From an uncultured bacterium (GTDB taxonomy: Bacteria; Bacillota; Clostridia; Lachnospirales; Lachnospiraceae), in NCBI GenBank assembly GCA_905215405.1, contig CAJMQE010000043.1:1-32659 (forward strand): 32,659 nt of DNA, given 5' to 3'. Shown piece by piece: positions 30,628 to 32,659 of the stretch. Within the stretch, counting starts at the first letter, position 1, and each line of letters opens with the position of its first letter. The notes under the pieces are model-generated. The model did not search any database and was not told the DNA's origin. It saw only the letters and a list, made by a program, of their open reading frames with translations. A program made the translations under genes and the position numbers.

Positions 30628-31949
30628 AAAAGTGGATGAGGACCATGCTGTTATATGCAGTACTGGTCCTATTGGTGTTTGTAGGAGTCAACAGTTATCT
30701 ATTTAAATCATCCAGGGAAAAAGTGCAGAATCTTTATCGTGTAGAAATCAATCGTCTGCAGCCGGTTCTACAAGAAAATGTAGACAGTCTGATTCAAATG
30801 CAGCCGGAGCATATAGAGCAGATCGCAGGATTACAGGAAAAATTACTGGCATGTAAATGGATCACAAATATTTCCTTTCTCTACCCACAGGCAACAGTGG
30901 ATCAGACACAGCAGTTCTATCAGACCAACAATAGCAATAGCATGGCATTTTTCTGGCCGGTGATCAGTGAAAATGAGACAGTGTGCATTGTACGGTTCGA
31001 TTACACAGTGGATGGTTCCAATGCATGGAAAAAGACGATTGTCTATGTCAATCTAGCCATGGGAGTACTTGTTGTACTGATGTTATTGCTGGCAGTTATG
31101 ATCAGAAAGAAAATATTACAGCCTTTTACTAGGATCAGCGAGTTGCCTTATGAATTATCTAAAGGGCATCTGAACGGTGAAATTTTGGAAAATGAAGACC
31201 GTATTTTTGGAAGATTCATCTGGGGGCTAAATTTGCTCAGAGAGAATCTGGAACAGGAAAAACGGCACAGTTTGGAACTGGAGAAGGAGAAAAAAACATT
31301 GATTCTGACGATTTCCCATGACATAAAGACTCCACTGAGCGCCATTAAGCTCTATGCAAGAGCACTGAGTGAGAATCTCTATGAAACAAAGGAGAAGAGA
31401 AACGAAGTAGCGGTACAGATCGGTACAAATGCTGATAAAATTGAAGCATTTGTGGAAGAAATTGTCGACTCCTCAAAAAATGATTTCCTGCATATTGAAG
31501 TAAAAAATGCTGAATTCTATTTGGCTGAACTGATAGGAAAGTTCGATAGCACTTATCAGGAGAAGATGAAGCTAATAAGGACCGGTTTTGAAATTGACAG
31601 GTTCCAGGACTGTATCTTATCCGGAGATTGCGACCGGTGTCTGGAAGCTATGGAGAATATTATGGAGAATGCCATAAAATATGGAGATGGAAAATGGATC
31701 CATATCGGTTTTGCACAGGAAGAAGAGATGCAGTTGATCAAAATTACAAATAGTGGAGGAGAACTACCAGAGGAGGAAGTCGTTCATATTTTTGAAAGCT
31801 TTTACAGGGGTAGCAATGCTGGCAATCAAAAGGGCAGTGGTCTGGGGCTTTATATTTGTAGGGAAATCATGCATAAGATGCAGGGGGAGATTTATGCACA
31901 GAAAGAAAAAGATGCGATGTCTGTAGTGCTGGTAATTCCCAAAATTTAA
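30624..31949 (+). CDS. Sensor histidine kinase
   Basis: A membrane sensor of 441 aa. Layout: helix 1 (about 8-25), an external domain of about 110 residues, helix 2 (about 140-160), a HAMP-like segment, the HisKA H-box LTISHDIKTPLSAIK (phospho-acceptor His232), and an ATP-binding domain with the N box ENIMENAIKYGDG and G box GSGLGLYICREIM. The sizeable external loop sets it apart from the intramembrane-sensing BceS-type kinases that pair with 10-helix BceB permeases, so it probably senses an external ligand itself. It is co-transcribed with the response regulator and an ABC exporter, a layout known for peptide-antibiotic or envelope-stress responses such as Vex-VncRS. Confidence 0.95.
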   Translation: MKKWMRTMLLYAVLVLLVFVGVNSYLFKSSREKVQNLYRVEINRLQPVLQENVDSLIQMQPEHIEQIAGLQEKLLACKWITNISFLYPQATVDQTQQFYQTNNSNSMAFFWPVISENETVCIVRFDYTVDGSNAWKKTIVYVNLAMGVLVVLMLLLAVMIRKKILQPFTRISELPYELSKGHLNGEILENEDRIFGRFIWGLNLLRENLEQEKRHSLELEKEKKTLILTISHDIKTPLSAIKLYARALSENLYETKEKRNEVAVQIGTNADKIEAFVEEIVDSSKNDFLHIEVKNAEFYLAELIGKFDSTYQEKMKLIRTGFEIDRFQDCILSGDCDRCLEAMENIMENAIKYGDGKWIHIGFAQEEEMQLIKITNSGGELPEEEVVHIFESFYRGSNAGNQKGSGLGLYICREIMHKMQGEIYAQKEKDAMSVVLVIPKI

Positions 31950-32183
31950 TTGCTTCTGTTGTTTTTACAACGGATTTTAAATAATGGAGTATGGTATATT
32001 GAGTGCAGGAAAACAATGACAATGTTTACAGGTAGTAGGAAATCTAGTAAAGACAGGAAAATTGTAATATTCAGAAAATCTGAAACATTAGGTGAAAGTA
32101 AGACAATAGGAAAAAGGACAGTGTTTTAGGTCGCTGCAGAACAAAAGAAAAAATGGGTGGTACAAAAGAAAGGTGGTTATAGG

Positions 32184-32591
32184 ATGTATTTAAAAAATTA
32201 TCTTGAACAGCACAACAATATCAAAGAGGAATTACAGATCTTAAAGAATTTGGTGAACAGAGGCAATATTGAAGGAGATGCACAGGAAATCTCCCTGCAC
32301 ATCAATACCCTTGCAGGTAAGATCAAGGTGCATCTTGCATCAGAAGATAAGCATATGTATCCGGATCTGATCAATAGCGGAAATGAAGAGCAGAAGAAGA
32401 CGGCAATCAGATACCAGAACGAAATGGGAGATCTGATGGACGTATTTACTACATTTAAAGGAAAATACAATACTAGAAGTAAGATCCTTGAAAATCACAA
32501 TTCTTTCCGTCAGGAATTAAGAGATATTATTACAGCTATCGAAAAGAGGATTGCGATGGAAGAGAGCGGACTTTATCAGTTACTGGAGTAA
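32184..32591 (+). CDS. Hemerythrin-like (HHE) domain protein
   Basis: A four-helix-bundle protein of 135 aa predicted to bind a di-iron centre and react with O2 or NO. Candidate ligands lie in the expected helices: His10 (LEQHNNIKEEL), His39 (SLHINTL), His50-x3-Glu54-x2-His57 (HLASEDKHMYPDL), His105 (ENHNSFRQEL), and Glu126/Glu127 (MEESGLYQLL). The fit to the HHE families is good, but which residues bind iron cannot be fixed by eye. ATG 32184 is preceded by AAAGGTGG at about 8 bases; the frame opens 9 codons earlier at a GTG. It appears monocistronic. The 234 bases before it contain no clear promoter and no copy of the iron palindrome. Confidence 0.87.
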   Translation: MYLKNYLEQHNNIKEELQILKNLVNRGNIEGDAQEISLHINTLAGKIKVHLASEDKHMYPDLINSGNEEQKKTAIRYQNEMGDLMDVFTTFKGKYNTRSKILENHNSFRQELRDIITAIEKRIAMEESGLYQLLE

Positions 32592-32659
32592 AAATTGTAA
32601 TTATATTAGAGGCTTCGTGTATAGTTGTGGCTAACTCCACCTCAAATTTATAAATTTAC

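Overview
The window reads as chromosome from a spore-forming, strictly anaerobic gut Firmicute, most likely a member of the Lachnospiraceae (inference). The evidence is a low-to-moderate GC content, strong AGGAGG-type ribosome binding sites, a FeoA-FeoA-FeoB-Cys-rich-peptide iron operon, a DUF3793/flavodoxin/DUF2325 cluster and CotF-like coat proteins. I see no rRNA, tRNA, CRISPR array, insertion sequence or phage gene. It looks like ordinary chromosome with several small, self-contained regulons.

Layout. 1-1.7 kb: a small unknown protein, then a lipoprotein esterase behind a promoter with the 19-bp spacer typical of MerR-activated genes. 2.0-5.3 kb: a copper operon (CsoR-type repressor and CopA ATPase) with a textbook promoter and a perfect ATACCCC/GGGGTAT operator; the CopA C-terminus carries a fused CopZ-like domain that has its own apparent start site. 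5.4-9.3 kb: a DtxR-family regulator divergent from feoA-feoA-feoB and a 45-residue Cys-rich membrane peptide. 9.3-11.8 kb: a highly structured intergenic region (long hairpin, perfect 14-bp inverted repeat, promoter, possible transcription attenuator) ahead of a 698-residue protein with a cNMP-binding-like N-terminus and no recognised function. 12.0-16.9 kb: a MATE exporter, a family 2 glycosyltransferase, a LysR regulator and a pair of half-size chromate (CHR) transporters. 17.2-22.1 kb: an AraC regulator divergent from a GH3 glycosidase and a sugar-binding lipoprotein, a small glycan-use locus without its permeases. 22.4-24.6 kb: TspO, then DUF3793-flavodoxin-DUF2325. 24.6-26.5 kb: two CotF-like proteins, and a MarR regulator overlapping a YczE-like membrane protein. 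26.7-31.9 kb: an FtsX-type permease, ABC ATPase, response regulator and histidine kinase in one operon. 32.2-32.6 kb: a hemerythrin-like protein.

The most interesting pattern is a 16-bp palindrome, GTTAG-N6-CTAAC. I found it four times, and only in front of iron-related genes: over the -10 of the feoA promoter, between the second feoA and feoB, over the -10 of the DUF3793 promoter 17 kb away, and just ahead of the DUF3793 ribosome binding site. This ties the Feo uptake system and the DUF3793-flavodoxin-DUF2325 operon into one predicted regulon, most simply controlled by the DtxR-family protein encoded beside feoA. Flavodoxin classically replaces ferredoxin when iron is scarce, so DUF3793 and DUF2325 become candidates for iron-sparing or iron-stress functions. 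The second most interesting region is the possible leader attenuator upstream of the 698-residue protein.
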